DNA from: Oceanicaulis sp. MMSF_3324
Lineage (GTDB): Bacteria; Pseudomonadota; Alphaproteobacteria; Caulobacterales; Maricaulaceae
DNA length: 64,000 bases
Reading direction: 5' to 3'
NCBI RefSeq assembly: GCF_030733545.1
Contig: NZ_JASHIU010000013.1
Span: forward strand, 22,049-86,048
Shown: positions 50,738 to 60,579 of the stretch, piece by piece
Layout of the letters: each line of letters begins with the position of its first letter
How positions within the stretch are numbered: the first letter of the stretch is position 1
Program-made: the position numbers and the translations under genes
Notes under the pieces: model-generated
Told to the model about the DNA's origin: nothing
What the model saw: only the letters and a program-made list of their open reading frames with translations
Databases searched by the model: none

Positions 50738-53293
50738 TCAGGCTTCGGCGCTGATCGAGGCTTCGTTCGATGACGTCTGGCTGCCGGTGTCGGCGGGTTC
50801 AGCGTGTGACGGCTGAACCAGCCCGGGTTCGGACGGCAGGGTGAAGGAGACGGTGGTGCCTTCGCCCAGACGCGAGTCGATGCGCAGCGAGCCGCCATGC
50901 ATCTCGACAAGGGATTTTGACAACGCAAGACCAAGGCCGGAGCCCTGGTGCTTCTTGGAATGCTGGCTTTCGATCTGTTCGAAGGGGCGGCCCACCCGGG
51001 GCAGATCGTCTTCGGAAATGCCGATGCCGGTGTCAGAGACCTGCAGCACCACGCCGTCCGCCGCATGAAAGCCGCGCAGCCTCACCTTGCCGCCTTCAGG
51101 GGTGAATTTCACGGCGTTCGACATCAGGTTCAGGATCACCTGCTTGAGCGCGCGCGGGTCGGCGGTGATTTCGGGCAGATCATCGCCATCCACGTCAAGC
51201 TCGATGGATTTCTCCTCGGCGCGGGCGCGCATGATCCGCACGCACTGGCCGATGACTTCCGCGGGCAGAATGGGCTCGGGCTGGAGCTGCATCTTGCCGG
51301 CTTCGATCTTGGACATGTCCAGAATGTCGTTGATCAGTGACAGGAGGTGCTGGCCGGAGCTGAGAATGTCGCGCACATAGTCCTGATAGCGCTCATGGCC
51401 GAGCGGGCCGAACATTTCGCCCGCCATGATCTCGGAAAACCCGTTGATGGCGTTGAGCGGCGTGCGCAGTTCGTGGCTCATATTGGCCAGGAATTCGGAC
51501 TTGGAGCGGTTGGCCTCCTCGGCGCGGATCTTCTCCTGCTCGTAATTGGCGGCCAGTTCCTGCACCCGTTCCTGGGAGCGGCGCAGGTTTTCCACCGTGC
51601 GGCGCATCTCGCGGTCATTGTCCTTGAGCGCGCGTTGCTGGTCTTTCAGGGCCGTGATGTCCGCGCCCACGCTGACGAGGCCGCCATCGGCGGTGCGGCG
51701 CTCGGCATAGTGGATCCAGCGCCCGTCATTGAGCTCAAGATCATAATCGTCCTGGCCGTCCTCGGAAGCATGCGCGGCCTTTATGGCGCGCGCGGCCGTC
51801 GCCTCGACCTGCTCATAGCTCGACCCGATGCGCAGATCGGGTTCGTTGAAGCCAAAGAAATCGCGGAATTTACGGTTCCACAGCACCAGACGCCCGCGCG
51901 CATCCCAGAGCACAAAGCTCTCGCTCATGGATTCAAGCGCCGCGCGGAGACGCGATTCCGCCGCGGCGACCCGCGCCTGGGCGCCCTTGCGTTCGGTGAT
52001 GTCGATGGCGACGCCGATGATCCGGCGCGTATTGGGCAGGAGCCGCCCGCGCAATTGCAGCCAGACCGGCAAGCCCGCCGCGCGCACTTCCAGATCCACA
52101 TCCTGGGCGTTGGCGGCGCCGCGCAGGGCCGCACGCACCTTGGGCCGGTCTTCCTGGCCGAGCAGCAGCAGCAATTCGGGGCCGGACAGGGATTCGCCGC
52201 GGGCGCGCCCGATCAGCTGGGCGAAGGAGTCCGTCAGCTCCACTTCATCGGTATCCAGATCCCAGTCCCACACCCCGCACCGCGCGCCTTCAATGGCGAG
52301 GTGCAGGCGGCCTTCGGAGTCCGTCAGGCGCGCCTGGGTGTCGCCCAGACGGCCCATCTGGTTGCGCAAGACGATGGACAGGGCGCCCGCTGTGCCCAGC
52401 GGCGCCAGGAAGAGCAGCAGGTGGAACAGCAGCGTGCTGTTCCAAGCCTGCCGGTCAATGCCGTCAGGGCCCAGGCTGAGCGCCTGCAACGGCGCGCCGT
52501 TGATGGAGGCTGCCCCCAGAATGCGAGACCGCTCGCCCAGCTGGGCGCCGCGCATGGCGCCGCCATTGCGCGCCATCTCCGAGACGGCGAGGGGATCAAG
52601 GCCCAGACGTTCGGCGGCGAAGGGCGCGCCGGTGAAGGGCGTGTCAGGGTTCAGCGCCAGCAAGCGTCCATCCGCATCGGTCAGCATGGCGACTTCATCG
52701 CGGTTCCAACGCGGCAACAGGGATTGGGGCGTCAGGCTGGCGATCAGCGCGCCCACCGACCCGTCCGCCAGGGGCGCCGGCGCGGTGATGACCAGCGGCG
52801 GGGTCTGGCCCGGGCGGGCGGCGAGGCCCGAAGTGGACAGAAGGGCCGCATTCGCTGCTTCGCGCAGCGCGTCCGGATCCGCTTCACCCGCGGCGATCAG
52901 GCGTCCATCCGGGGTCAGCAACGCGGCTGCGTCCACCCAGGGCGCCTCGATCAGGCTGTCCAGCCCGGCCTGGGCGCCGGCGTCCAGGCTGGCCGGGCTC
53001 ATCACTTCAAGCTGGGAGGCGGCCATGGCCAGAGCCCCGCGCACTTCGGACAGACGACCGGAGACGCGTTCGGCGATAAAGGCGGAGGTGCGCGCCTGAG
53101 AGGCTTCGGCTTCGGCGCGGGCGGCGGTCCATTCCTGGTGCAGCTTGACCAGGATCACACAGCCGAAAACCAGCGAGAAAGCGATGACCGCCAGGGTCGT
53201 CGGCCATAATGAGCCTTTCGCTTCAGCATCGGCTGAAACGGGAGAGCGATCGCTTTGGGCGCCGCGCGCAGTGTGTTGGCCGACACGAATCAT
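50738..53293 (-). CDS. pleC: PleC-like cell-cycle kinase/phosphatase
   Basis: The 851-residue product has a membrane helix near 35-55, a periplasmic sensor (about 60-280), a second helix (about 290-310), two PAS domains (about 330-440 and 460-570), a coiled coil and HisKA/HATPase. H-box MSHELRTPLNAINGF gives the His at residue 607; Caulobacter PleC is 842 residues with H610. The following FGPLGHERYQDYVRDILSSGQHLLSLINDILDMSK is of the PleC type. PleC dephosphorylates DivK at the new pole. The ATG at 53293 is preferred to a TTG at 53302. Confidence 0.85.
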   Translation of the reverse strand: MIRVGQHTARGAQSDRSPVSADAEAKGSLWPTTLAVIAFSLVFGCVILVKLHQEWTAARAEAEASQARTSAFIAERVSGRLSEVRGALAMAASQLEVMSPASLDAGAQAGLDSLIEAPWVDAAALLTPDGRLIAAGEADPDALREAANAALLSTSGLAARPGQTPPLVITAPAPLADGSVGALIASLTPQSLLPRWNRDEVAMLTDADGRLLALNPDTPFTGAPFAAERLGLDPLAVSEMARNGGAMRGAQLGERSRILGAASINGAPLQALSLGPDGIDRQAWNSTLLFHLLLFLAPLGTAGALSIVLRNQMGRLGDTQARLTDSEGRLHLAIEGARCGVWDWDLDTDEVELTDSFAQLIGRARGESLSGPELLLLLGQEDRPKVRAALRGAANAQDVDLEVRAAGLPVWLQLRGRLLPNTRRIIGVAIDITERKGAQARVAAAESRLRAALESMSESFVLWDARGRLVLWNRKFRDFFGFNEPDLRIGSSYEQVEATAARAIKAAHASEDGQDDYDLELNDGRWIHYAERRTADGGLVSVGADITALKDQQRALKDNDREMRRTVENLRRSQERVQELAANYEQEKIRAEEANRSKSEFLANMSHELRTPLNAINGFSEIMAGEMFGPLGHERYQDYVRDILSSGQHLLSLINDILDMSKIEAGKMQLQPEPILPAEVIGQCVRIMRARAEEKSIELDVDGDDLPEITADPRALKQVILNLMSNAVKFTPEGGKVRLRGFHAADGVVLQVSDTGIGISEDDLPRVGRPFEQIESQHSKKHQGSGLGLALSKSLVEMHGGSLRIDSRLGEGTTVSFTLPSEPGLVQPSHAEPADTGSQTSSNEASISAEA

Positions 53294-53366
53294 CCTTGCC
53301 AAACTACGGTGTTCCGCGGGCGTTCGTCCAGCGCCGTAAATGCCGGGTTAAGAGCCTGCCGAGCGG

Positions 53367-53939
53367 TTAGGCCATCAGCTGGTCGATGGCGTCCTGGTCA
53401 TTGGCGTCAACGACCTCGGATTCATTGCCCTCGCCCTCTTCTGGCGGTTTCTCCGTGGTCACCGCGCGACGCTCAGGGCCTTTATAGTCTTCACGTTTGC
53501 GGCGACGATCCGGGCCCAGATAGTTGGCGGTTTTGACGAAGGGGCGGGGATTGTTCACCACCGCCACGATTTTCTCCCACATCTGACGCGCGGTGACCGG
53601 CTTGGCGCAGATCTCGGTCACGCCCGCATCCCGGGCGGCCATGATGCGCGAGCGTTCGGTGTGCGCGGTCAGGAGAATGATCGGAACGAACGGGTTTTTC
53701 ATGTCCGCGCCGCGACGGACCATCTGGATGAATTCCAGACCATCCAGCAGCGGCATCTGATAATCGACGATAATCAGATCGATGGGTTCGTGACGCACCA
53801 TCTCGAACGCTTCCACGGCATCCCGCGATTCATGGGTGCGGGAAATGCCGAAACCGAGCAGCATCGAGCGGATAATGCTGATCATGTGAGCATTATCGTC
53901 GATGATCAGGGTGTTCACATTGCCCATGCGGGGCGTCAT
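53367..53939 (-). CDS. CheY-like response regulator next to pleC
   Basis: The 190-residue product has a single receiver domain (phospho-acceptor Asp about 59 in IIVDYQMPLLDG, Lys in EICAKPVTARQ) and a C-terminal tail without a DNA-binding domain (LGPDRRRKREDYKGPERRA, then acidic). Single-domain regulators transmit signals by protein contact. It lies upstream of the pleC-like gene on the same strand, so it may be a partner. An ATG at 53927 is an alternative start. It is not DivK itself, which is shorter. Confidence 0.85.
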   Translation of the reverse strand: MTPRMGNVNTLIIDDNAHMISIIRSMLLGFGISRTHESRDAVEAFEMVRHEPIDLIIVDYQMPLLDGLEFIQMVRRGADMKNPFVPIILLTAHTERSRIMAARDAGVTEICAKPVTARQMWEKIVAVVNNPRPFVKTANYLGPDRRRKREDYKGPERRAVTTEKPPEEGEGNESEVVDANDQDAIDQLMA

Positions 53940-54010
53940 GCCGCGGCTCCGTTCGCTCAGGGCTTAATCTGACTCACGTTCAGTCTAGGCTTAATGCCAT
54001 TGCCGTGTCG

Positions 54011-54562
54011 TTAATCCAATGAGCCTTCAGACTTTTGTTGCATGTCCTCGGGGCGGGCGTTCACAGCGCGAATCAGATCGGCGGCGGATTTGGCGAGAGT
54101 GATGGTCTGGGTCGACGCATCTGGATCATCCTGAGCCGATTTGACCAGGCGCTCGGCGAGAGCAAATAGGCTGGGCGCATGCACGATCAAGCGGGCCTGG
54201 TGTTCGATCCGGCCCGGATCGCGATCATACTCGGCGCCGGGCACCCGCCAGCCGCCCCAGTTCTGGGCGTCTGTCACCACGACCGGATAGGTACCCGGTT
54301 GCGGGTGGTGGGCGCATTCCTCGACCGATTGCCATTTGTTGCGCGCCCGCATCAGCCGCCAGTTGCCGACGGGGTTGTCCTCCACCGCTTCGGCGCTGAG
54401 CTCATCGGCGGAAAAGTCCCGGCCCAGACCGCAATCGTAAGCGATCTTCACCGGCTCTTCGACGTCGCGCACCCAATGGGGCTTCACCTTCTCGATCACC
54501 GCCCAGGTGCCGACCGGTTTGACGTAGACGCGTTGATGCTTGTGGTATTCAGCTTTGGCCAT
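54011..54562 (-). CDS. Conserved hypothetical protein
   Basis: No family recognised. The 183-residue soluble protein begins with a basic segment (MAKAEYHKHQRVYVKPVG) and has Trp-rich strands (TWAVIEKVKPHWV, NWGGWRVPGAEY) suggesting a small beta domain, followed by a helical tail. No signal peptide. Upstream on its strand are a GGTTAACC element and a divergent pyrC gene. Confidence 0.6.
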   Translation of the reverse strand: MAKAEYHKHQRVYVKPVGTWAVIEKVKPHWVRDVEEPVKIAYDCGLGRDFSADELSAEAVEDNPVGNWRLMRARNKWQSVEECAHHPQPGTYPVVVTDAQNWGGWRVPGAEYDRDPGRIEHQARLIVHAPSLFALAERLVKSAQDDPDASTQTITLAKSAADLIRAVNARPEDMQQKSEGSLD

Positions 54563-54696
54563 CGAGGTCTCCCTTGCCCTAGTCCTAACCCGGACAGGGT
54601 CTAGAGCGGGTTAACCAACACGGTTACGAAACCCCTTCCGTATCCGGGCGCAGGTCAGGTTTGCGCTCGATGCAAAGCGTGTGTACATCGCTCGCC

Positions 54697-55740
54697 ATGA
54701 CCCAGGATACGCTGACCCTCCGCAAGCCCGACGACTGGCATGTGCATCTGCGCGACGGCGCCATGCTCGATTTCGTCGCCGATTTCACCGCCCGGCAGTT
54801 CGCCCGCGCCATCGTGATGCCGAACCTGACCCCGCCGGTGACGACGGTGGATCAGGCGATCGCCTATCGAGACCGGATCAACGCAGCCGTGCCTGCCGGG
54901 CGCGGCTTCACACCGCTGATGACGGCGTATCTGACCGACACGATCAGCGCCGACGAGATCGAGCGCGGCTACAAGGGCGGCGTGTTCACCGCCGCCAAGC
55001 TCTATCCCCAGAACGCCACCACCAATTCCGCGCACGGCGTCAGCGATATCGCCAATATCCGCCCGGTGCTGGAACGGATGGAGAAGCTGGGCATGCCGCT
55101 CCTGGTGCATGGCGAGGTGGTCAGTCCCGACATCGACATCTTTGATCGCGAAGCGGTCTTCCTCGACACGGTTCTGGGGCCGCTCATCCAGGACATGCCC
55201 GGCCTGCGCGTGGTGCTCGAGCACATCACCACCGAGCAATCGGTGGAGTTCGTCAAAGCGGGCGGGGACACTATCGGCGCCACCATCACCGCGCACCATC
55301 TGCGCATTGATCGCAATGACATGCTGGTGGGCGGCATTCGACCGCACGCCTATTGCCTGCCGGTCGCCAAGCGGCGCCTGCACAAGCTGGCCCTGCGCAA
55401 GGCGGCGGTGTCAGGCAATCCGAAATTCTTCCTGGGCACGGACACGGCGCCTCATGAGCGCCACGCCAAGGAAAGCGCCTGCGGCTGTGCGGGGATCTTC
55501 AGTGCCCCGGTGGCCATTGAGAGCTATGCCCAGACGTTTGAAGAGGAAGGCGCGCTCGACAAGCTCGAAGGCTTCGCCAGCGAGTTCGGGCCCGATTTCT
55601 ATCGTCTGCCGCGCAATGAGGGCACGATCACGCTCAAGCGCCAGCCGACCGATATTCCTGCGACGTTTGAGGACGGCGATATCAAGGTCGTCCCCTTCCA
55701 TGCGGGCGAACAGATGAGCTGGCGCCTCGTCGAAGGCTGA
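54697..55740 (+). CDS. pyrC: Dihydroorotase (class II)
   Basis: The 347-residue zinc enzyme catalyses ring closure of carbamoyl aspartate in pyrimidine synthesis. The N-terminal metal ligands are in [13 protein letters not shown] (HxH), the carboxylated Lys in [15 protein letters not shown], and later His in LLVHGEV and VLEHITTEQ. Length equals E. coli PyrC (348). I took the ATG at 54697. A bidirectional terminator follows. Confidence 0.96.
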   Translation: MTQDTLTLRKPDDWHVHLRDGAMLDFVADFTARQFARAIVMPNLTPPVTTVDQAIAYRDRINAAVPAGRGFTPLMTAYLTDTISADEIERGYKGGVFTAAKLYPQNATTNSAHGVSDIANIRPVLERMEKLGMPLLVHGEVVSPDIDIFDREAVFLDTVLGPLIQDMPGLRVVLEHITTEQSVEFVKAGGDTIGATITAHHLRIDRNDMLVGGIRPHAYCLPVAKRRLHKLALRKAAVSGNPKFFLGTDTAPHERHAKESACGCAGIFSAPVAIESYAQTFEEEGALDKLEGFASEFGPDFYRLPRNEGTITLKRQPTDIPATFEDGDIKVVPFHAGEQMSWRLVEG

Positions 55741-55765
55741 GGCCTTCAGGACGCGCGCCTGATGC

Positions 55766-55801
55766 AAAAACGCCGCCCTGCATGATGCAAGGCGGCGTTT
55801 T
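55766..55801. terminator. Bidirectional terminator between pyrC and the alcohol dehydrogenase gene
   Basis: AAAACGCCGCC (55767-55777) pairs with GGCGGCGTTTT (55791-55801), with TGCAT/ATGCA extending the stem inside; A- and T-runs flank it, so it can act on both converging genes. Confidence 0.85.
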
Positions 55802-55819
55802 CATGTGAGCTGTGGGCGC

Positions 55820-56875
55820 CTAGGCGGCGGGCGCGTCGACGCTGCTCATGTCGATGACGAAACGATAGCGCACATCGGCCTTTTCCATGCGGTCAAAGGC
55901 GGTGTTGATCTCGTCCATCTTGATCATCTCGCACTCGGGCAGGATGTTCATGCGACCGCAGAAATCGAGCAGCTCCTGGGTCTCCGCAATACCGCCGATC
56001 AGGGAGGCGGCGACGCGGCGACGGCCCATGAGCAAGGGCGGGGTCATGAACTCTTCCATCGGGCCGACCTGGCCGACCAGCGCCAGCGTGCCGTCAATGT
56101 CCAGAAGCGGAACATAGGGGTTCACATCGTGCTTGACCGGCACGGTGTCGATGATGAGGTCGAGCGAGTTGCGCGCCTGTTTCATCGCGTCCTTGTCGGT
56201 GGAGATCAGAACGGCGTCCGCGCCCAGCTCCAGTGCATCCTTTTCCTTGCTCGGCGAGCGGCTGATCACGGTCACATGGGCGCCCATGGCCACGGCCAGC
56301 TTGATCGCCATGTGACCCAGACCGCCCATGCCGACAACGCCGACGCGGCTGCCCGGGCCCACATTCCAGGTACGCAGCGGGGAATAGGTGGTGATGCCGG
56401 CGCACAGCAGCGGCGCTGCGCGGGACAGGTCGAGACCGTCGGGCAGGGCCAGCACGAACTCCTCGCGCACGACGATGTGCTTGGAATAGCCGCCCTGGGT
56501 CGGCTCGCCGCTGATCCGGTCCTTGGAATCATAGGTGGCGGTCATGCCGTTGCGGCAGAACTGCTCCTCGCCATGGGTGCACTGGTCGCATTCCTGGCAG
56601 CTGTCGACCATGCAGCCCACGGCCACATTGTCGCCGACGGCGTATTGCTCGACATCGGGGCCGACGGCGATGACCTTGCCGACGATTTCGTGGCCGGGGA
56701 CGACGGGATAGTCGACAGCGCCCCAGTCACCGCGGGCGGTGTGCAGGTCGGAGTGGCAGACGCCGCAATAGGTGATCTCGATCGCGACATCATTACCGCG
56801 CAGCTCACGGCGTTCGAAGTCATATGGGGCGAGGGGCTTGTCCGCGGCGTAGGCGGCATATCCGGTGGTTTTCAA
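55820..56875 (-). CDS. Zinc-dependent alcohol dehydrogenase (YahK/CAD type)
   Basis: The 351-residue enzyme has catalytic zinc ligands (CGVCHSDLHTARGDWG, then PGHEIVGKV), four structural-zinc cysteines (CQECDQCTHGEEQFC) and the NAD(P) glycine motif VVGMGGLGHMAI. It belongs to the cinnamyl-alcohol/YahK-like aldehyde reductases, which usually prefer NADPH. A perfect 20-bp palindrome lies 55-74 bp upstream and probably binds a repressor. The gene ends at the bidirectional terminator shared with pyrC. Confidence 0.93.
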   Translation of the reverse strand: MKTTGYAAYAADKPLAPYDFERRELRGNDVAIEITYCGVCHSDLHTARGDWGAVDYPVVPGHEIVGKVIAVGPDVEQYAVGDNVAVGCMVDSCQECDQCTHGEEQFCRNGMTATYDSKDRISGEPTQGGYSKHIVVREEFVLALPDGLDLSRAAPLLCAGITTYSPLRTWNVGPGSRVGVVGMGGLGHMAIKLAVAMGAHVTVISRSPSKEKDALELGADAVLISTDKDAMKQARNSLDLIIDTVPVKHDVNPYVPLLDIDGTLALVGQVGPMEEFMTPPLLMGRRRVAASLIGGIAETQELLDFCGRMNILPECEMIKMDEINTAFDRMEKADVRYRFVIDMSSVDAPAA

Positions 56876-56929
56876 GTTCTCTCTCCTGAGACTGGCTGTG
56901 AGCGTCCTGTCATACGTAGGACGACGGAG

Positions 56930-56949
56930 TTATATCGCAAGCGATATAA
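56930..56949. promoter_or_regulatory. Perfect 20-bp palindromic operator between adh and dusA
   Basis: TTATATCGC-AA-GCGATATAA has two perfect 9-bp arms. It lies 55 bp upstream of the alcohol dehydrogenase start (minus strand) and 60 bp upstream of dusA (plus strand). The palindrome is the right size for a TetR/MarR/LysR-type regulator; no such regulator gene is adjacent. Confidence 0.65.
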
Positions 56950-57009
56950 GATAACGCTTACTGTTTGCGGATTTGCGATTTTTCCGCGCGCGCACTACAT
57001 CCCGCGGCC

Positions 57010-58008
57010 ATGACACACAGCGCAGCCCCTCTCGACCGCCGGTTCACGGTGGCGCCCATGATGGACTGGACGGACCGGCATTGCCGCGCCTTCCATCGCG
57101 TCCTGACGCGCCGCGCGGTGCTGTATACCGAAATGGCGGTGGATCAGGCGCTGATCCATGGCGATGTGCCGCGCCTGATCGGGTTCGAGGCGGCCGAGCA
57201 TCCCGTCGCCATCCAGCTGGGGGGCTCTGATCCGGAGATTTTGGCCCGCGCCTCGAAGATCGCGGAACGCTATGGCTATCTCGAGATCAATCTGAATGTG
57301 GGCTGCCCGTCTGACCGGGTGCAATCGGGCAAGTTCGGCGCCTGTCTGATGCGCGAGCCCGAGCTGGTGCGCGACTGCCTGACCGCCATGCGCGAGACGG
57401 TCTCGGTTCCCGTCACGGTCAAGCACCGACTGGGCGTGGATGACCAGGATCCGGAAAAGACTCTGTTCGATTTCGTCGAGACCGTGCGCGAGAGCGGTGT
57501 GACGACCTTTGTCGTGCACGCGCGCAAGGCCTGGCTGAAAGGGCTGAGCCCCAAGGAAAACCGCGACGTGCCGCCGCTTGATTATGATCTGGTGCGCCGG
57601 ATGAAGGCCGAGCACCCCGATCTCGAAGTGCTTCTGAACGGCGGTCTTGAAACCCTCGAGCACGGCCTGGCGGAAATGCAAGGCACGGATGGCATCATGT
57701 TGGGCCGGGCGGCGTATCACACGCCCTGGACGCTGGCCGAAGTGGATACGCGCCTTTACGGCGAAGCCTCTGATCCGTGCGCAACGCCGTTTGAGGCGGT
57801 TGAGGCCTATCGTCCCTATGTGGAAAGCCAGCTCGCCAAGGGTATAAAGCTGCACGCCATAACCCGGCACATGCTGGGCCTGTTCGCAGGCCGTCCCGGC
57901 GCCCGCAAATGGCGTCAGATCCTGTCCGAGCGCGCCAACCGGCCCGGCGCCGGCTGGGAGGTGCTGGAAGACGCGCTCGACGCCGTGCGTCCCGCGGCGG
58001 CGGAATAA
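57010..58008 (+). CDS. dusA: tRNA-dihydrouridine synthase DusA
   Basis: The 332-residue FMN enzyme reduces uridines in the tRNA D loop (U20/U20a). Hallmarks are FTVAPMMDWTDRHCR at the start, INLNVGCPSDRVQSGKFGACLM with the catalytic Cys (about 100), VKHRLGVDD and FVVHARKAWLKGLSPKENR. I took the ATG at 57010. It is divergent from the alcohol dehydrogenase gene. Confidence 0.95.
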   Translation: MTHSAAPLDRRFTVAPMMDWTDRHCRAFHRVLTRRAVLYTEMAVDQALIHGDVPRLIGFEAAEHPVAIQLGGSDPEILARASKIAERYGYLEINLNVGCPSDRVQSGKFGACLMREPELVRDCLTAMRETVSVPVTVKHRLGVDDQDPEKTLFDFVETVRESGVTTFVVHARKAWLKGLSPKENRDVPPLDYDLVRRMKAEHPDLEVLLNGGLETLEHGLAEMQGTDGIMLGRAAYHTPWTLAEVDTRLYGEASDPCATPFEAVEAYRPYVESQLAKGIKLHAITRHMLGLFAGRPGARKWRQILSERANRPGAGWEVLEDALDAVRPAAAE

Positions 58009-58094
58009 ATCCCTTTCCAGCCTTTATGTTGCGGCGCGCCATGAAACGGCGCAAAAGTGCGGCCCTCTTTCAGTCTGCGTGAAAGGCCCGCGCC

Positions 58095-58913
58095 ATGGAC
58101 GCCTCGCTCATTCCCTTCATCCTCGCCCTTCTGGCCGTCGGCGCCTTCGCCGGGCTGATTGCGGGCCTGTTCGGCATTGGCGGCGGCATCATCATGGTGC
58201 CGGCGCTCTACTATGTGCTGACCGCTTTGGGATATGAGGCGCACGCCATGCATGCGGCTGTCGGCACATCGCTGATGGTGATCGTGGCCACGTCGCTCAG
58301 GTCCGTGGCCGCCCACGCCCAGAAGGGCGCGGTGGATTTTCAGGTGCTCAGGACCTGGACGCCCTTCATCGTCATCGGCGCGCTTCTGGGCTCTGCGGTC
58401 GCCGATCTGGCGCCGGGCCGGGCGCTGACGGGGCTTTTCGGCGCAGTGGCCTTGCTGCTCTCGGCGCAGTTCTTCTTCGGACGTCCGGACTGGAAGCTGG
58501 CGGATGACCTGCCGGGCCAGCCCCTGAAGACGGTGCTGGGCCTGCTGATCGGCATCCTGTCCTCCCTGATGGGTATTGGCGGCGGCGTCTTTGGCGTGAC
58601 GCTGATGACCCTGCACGGTAAGACCATCCACACCGCCGTCGCCACCGCCGCCGGCTTCGGCGTCGCCATCGGCCTGCCTGGCGCGATCGGCTTCATGGTG
58701 GCGGGGCTGGATGAACCGGCGCGCGCGCCATTCTCGCTGGGCTATGTGAACATGGCCGCGTTCGTGACGCTGGCCGCATCCGCCGTCTTCCTGGCGCCAG
58801 TGGGCGCGAATCTGGCCCACAGCCTGAACGCCAAACGGCTCAAGCAGATCTTCGCCATCGGCCTTCTGATCATGTCGCTGAACATGCTGCGCGAAGCGAT
58901 CTTTGTCGGCTAG
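58095..58913 (+). CDS. TauE/SafE family membrane exporter
   Basis: The 272-residue protein has about eight membrane segments and the repeated family motif (AGLIAGLFGIGGGIIMVPAL near 20 and GILSSLMGIGGGVFGVTLM near 155). The family exports sulfite, sulfoacetate or other organic anions. The substrate cannot be told from the sequence. Confidence 0.88.
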   Translation: MDASLIPFILALLAVGAFAGLIAGLFGIGGGIIMVPALYYVLTALGYEAHAMHAAVGTSLMVIVATSLRSVAAHAQKGAVDFQVLRTWTPFIVIGALLGSAVADLAPGRALTGLFGAVALLLSAQFFFGRPDWKLADDLPGQPLKTVLGLLIGILSSLMGIGGGVFGVTLMTLHGKTIHTAVATAAGFGVAIGLPGAIGFMVAGLDEPARAPFSLGYVNMAAFVTLAASAVFLAPVGANLAHSLNAKRLKQIFAIGLLIMSLNMLREAIFVG

Positions 58914-59111
58914 CTAGCGGGTCGTCTTGCGTTTTTCACGATAGGCCGCCTCGCGGGCTTTCAGCTCGGGCTTGATCGCCAGGCGCTCTTGCTGGGTCAT
59001 GCTCATCCAGCGGCCCAGCTCATCCATGGTGCGGAAACAGCCCACGCACATCGCCGCATTGGGATCGACGACGCAGACGCGTTTGCAGGGGCTCCAGATC
59101 GGTTCTGTCAT
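58914..59111 (-). CDS. DUF1289 family protein
   Basis: The 65-residue product matches DUF1289: SPCKRVCVVDPNAAMCVGC with four cysteines (about 8, 12, 21, 24), then FRTMDELGRWMSM and QERLAIKPELKAREA. The family probably binds a metal; role unknown. It ends next to the exporter stop, tail-to-tail. Confidence 0.88.
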   Translation of the reverse strand: MTEPIWSPCKRVCVVDPNAAMCVGCFRTMDELGRWMSMTQQERLAIKPELKAREAAYREKRKTTR

Positions 59112-59239
59112 GGCCTGAAACTGGCGCGTTCAGCCGTCTGCTGCAAGCGCACTAGTGTTTCGGACAGAAAACGGTATTTTGGCGAACCTGTGACAAACGC
59201 CCGGTGCGGCGTGGGCGGTCATTAGGGGATTACATCCAC

Positions 59240-60520
59240 ATGATTGAAGATCTGGGTCTGCAGCTGCGCAGCCTCATCGGCGTGTTCGTGTTTCTGGCCA
59301 TCGCCTGGGCGCTGGGCCCGCGCAAAACGCCGCCGGTGGTGCTTGTGCTGGGGGGCGTCGCCGTTCAGTTCGCCATCGCCATCTTGCTGTTCAGCTTTGC
59401 GCCCACGCGCGCCTTCCTGTCCTCGCTGACCACAGTGGTGGAAGTGCTGCAGGCGGCGACGACCGAGGGCACCAGCTTCGTTTTCGGCTATCTGGGCGGG
59501 GGCGAAAGCCCGTTCGTCATCCGTGAGGGCGCGGAAGGGCTGACCTTCACCTTCGCGTTCCAGGCGCTGCCCATGGTCATCGTGCTGTCCGCGATCTCGG
59601 CGGTGCTCTGGCGCTGGCGCATCCTGGAATTCGCCGTGCGCGGCTTCGCCAGCCTGTTCCGCCGCATCCTGAACCTGTCCGGCGCCGCGTCCCTGGGCGC
59701 CGCCGCCAACATCTTCCTGGGGATGACCGAAAGCCCGGTGCTGATCCGTCCGCGTCTGCCGGCGATTTCCCGCTCGGACCTGTTCCTGATCATGACGGTG
59801 GGCTTTTCCACCGTGGCGGGCTCGGTGATGGCCATCTATGTGAGCCAGCTCAACTCCGTGCTGGATGACGCAGCCGGTCATATCCTGACCGCCTCGCTGA
59901 TCTCGGTGCCGGCTGCGGCGATCCTGGCGCGGCTGATGCACCCGCAGGACGAAACCGCCGAGCAGGCCGAGAAGGAACGCATTCCGGTCCAGCTTTATCA
60001 CTCCACCATGGACGCGCTGACCACCGGTGTGGCGGACGGCGTGAAGCTGTTCGTGAACATCATCGCCATGCTCCTGGTGTTCACCGCCATCGTCGCGCTG
60101 GTGAACTTCATGCTCGGCGGCATGCCGGACGTGATGGGCGAGCCGATCACCATTCAGCGCGTGCTTGGCCTGATCTTCGCCCCGCTCGTCTGGGTCGCGG
60201 GTCTGCCCTGGAGCGAAGCGCAGGCGGGCGGCACCGTGATGGGCTTCAAGACCGCGCTCAACGAGATCTTCGCCTATGATGCGCTGGCGGCGAACGCCGA
60301 TCAGCTCAGCCCGCGTTCGCGTCTGATCATGACCTATGCGGCTTGCGGCTTTGCGAACTTCTCCTCGGTCGGCATCCTGACCGGCGGTCTGATCGCCGTG
60401 GCGCCGAGCCGCCGTGAGGACATCCTCCAGCTCGCCCCGCGCGCGCTCATCTCGGGCACCCTCGCCACGATGATGACCGGCGCCGTGGTCGGCGCCTTGC
60501 CGATGAGCCTGTTCAGTTAG
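59240..60520 (+). CDS. Concentrative nucleoside transporter (NupC/CNT family)
   Basis: The 426-residue membrane protein imports nucleosides by H+ or Na+ symport. CNT motifs are present: GGGESPFVI near 90, FLGMTESPVLIRP near 165, FMLGGMP near 290 and CGFANFSSVGILTGG near 375. I took the ATG at 59240. It is followed by a bidirectional terminator. Confidence 0.93.
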   Translation: MIEDLGLQLRSLIGVFVFLAIAWALGPRKTPPVVLVLGGVAVQFAIAILLFSFAPTRAFLSSLTTVVEVLQAATTEGTSFVFGYLGGGESPFVIREGAEGLTFTFAFQALPMVIVLSAISAVLWRWRILEFAVRGFASLFRRILNLSGAASLGAAANIFLGMTESPVLIRPRLPAISRSDLFLIMTVGFSTVAGSVMAIYVSQLNSVLDDAAGHILTASLISVPAAAILARLMHPQDETAEQAEKERIPVQLYHSTMDALTTGVADGVKLFVNIIAMLLVFTAIVALVNFMLGGMPDVMGEPITIQRVLGLIFAPLVWVAGLPWSEAQAGGTVMGFKTALNEIFAYDALAANADQLSPRSRLIMTYAACGFANFSSVGILTGGLIAVAPSRREDILQLAPRALISGTLATMMTGAVVGALPMSLFS

Positions 60521-60541
60521 GCTCCTTCACAGGCAGACATG

Positions 60542-60571
60542 AAAACGGCCCCGGATGTCCGGGGCCGTTTT
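60542..60571. terminator. Bidirectional terminator after the nucleoside transporter
   Basis: AAAACGGCCCCGGA and TCCGGGGCCGTTTT form a 14-bp perfect inverted repeat separated by only TG; flanking A- and T-runs let it serve both the transporter and the convergent small secreted protein gene. Confidence 0.88.
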
Positions 60572-60579
60572 GCTGTGAG

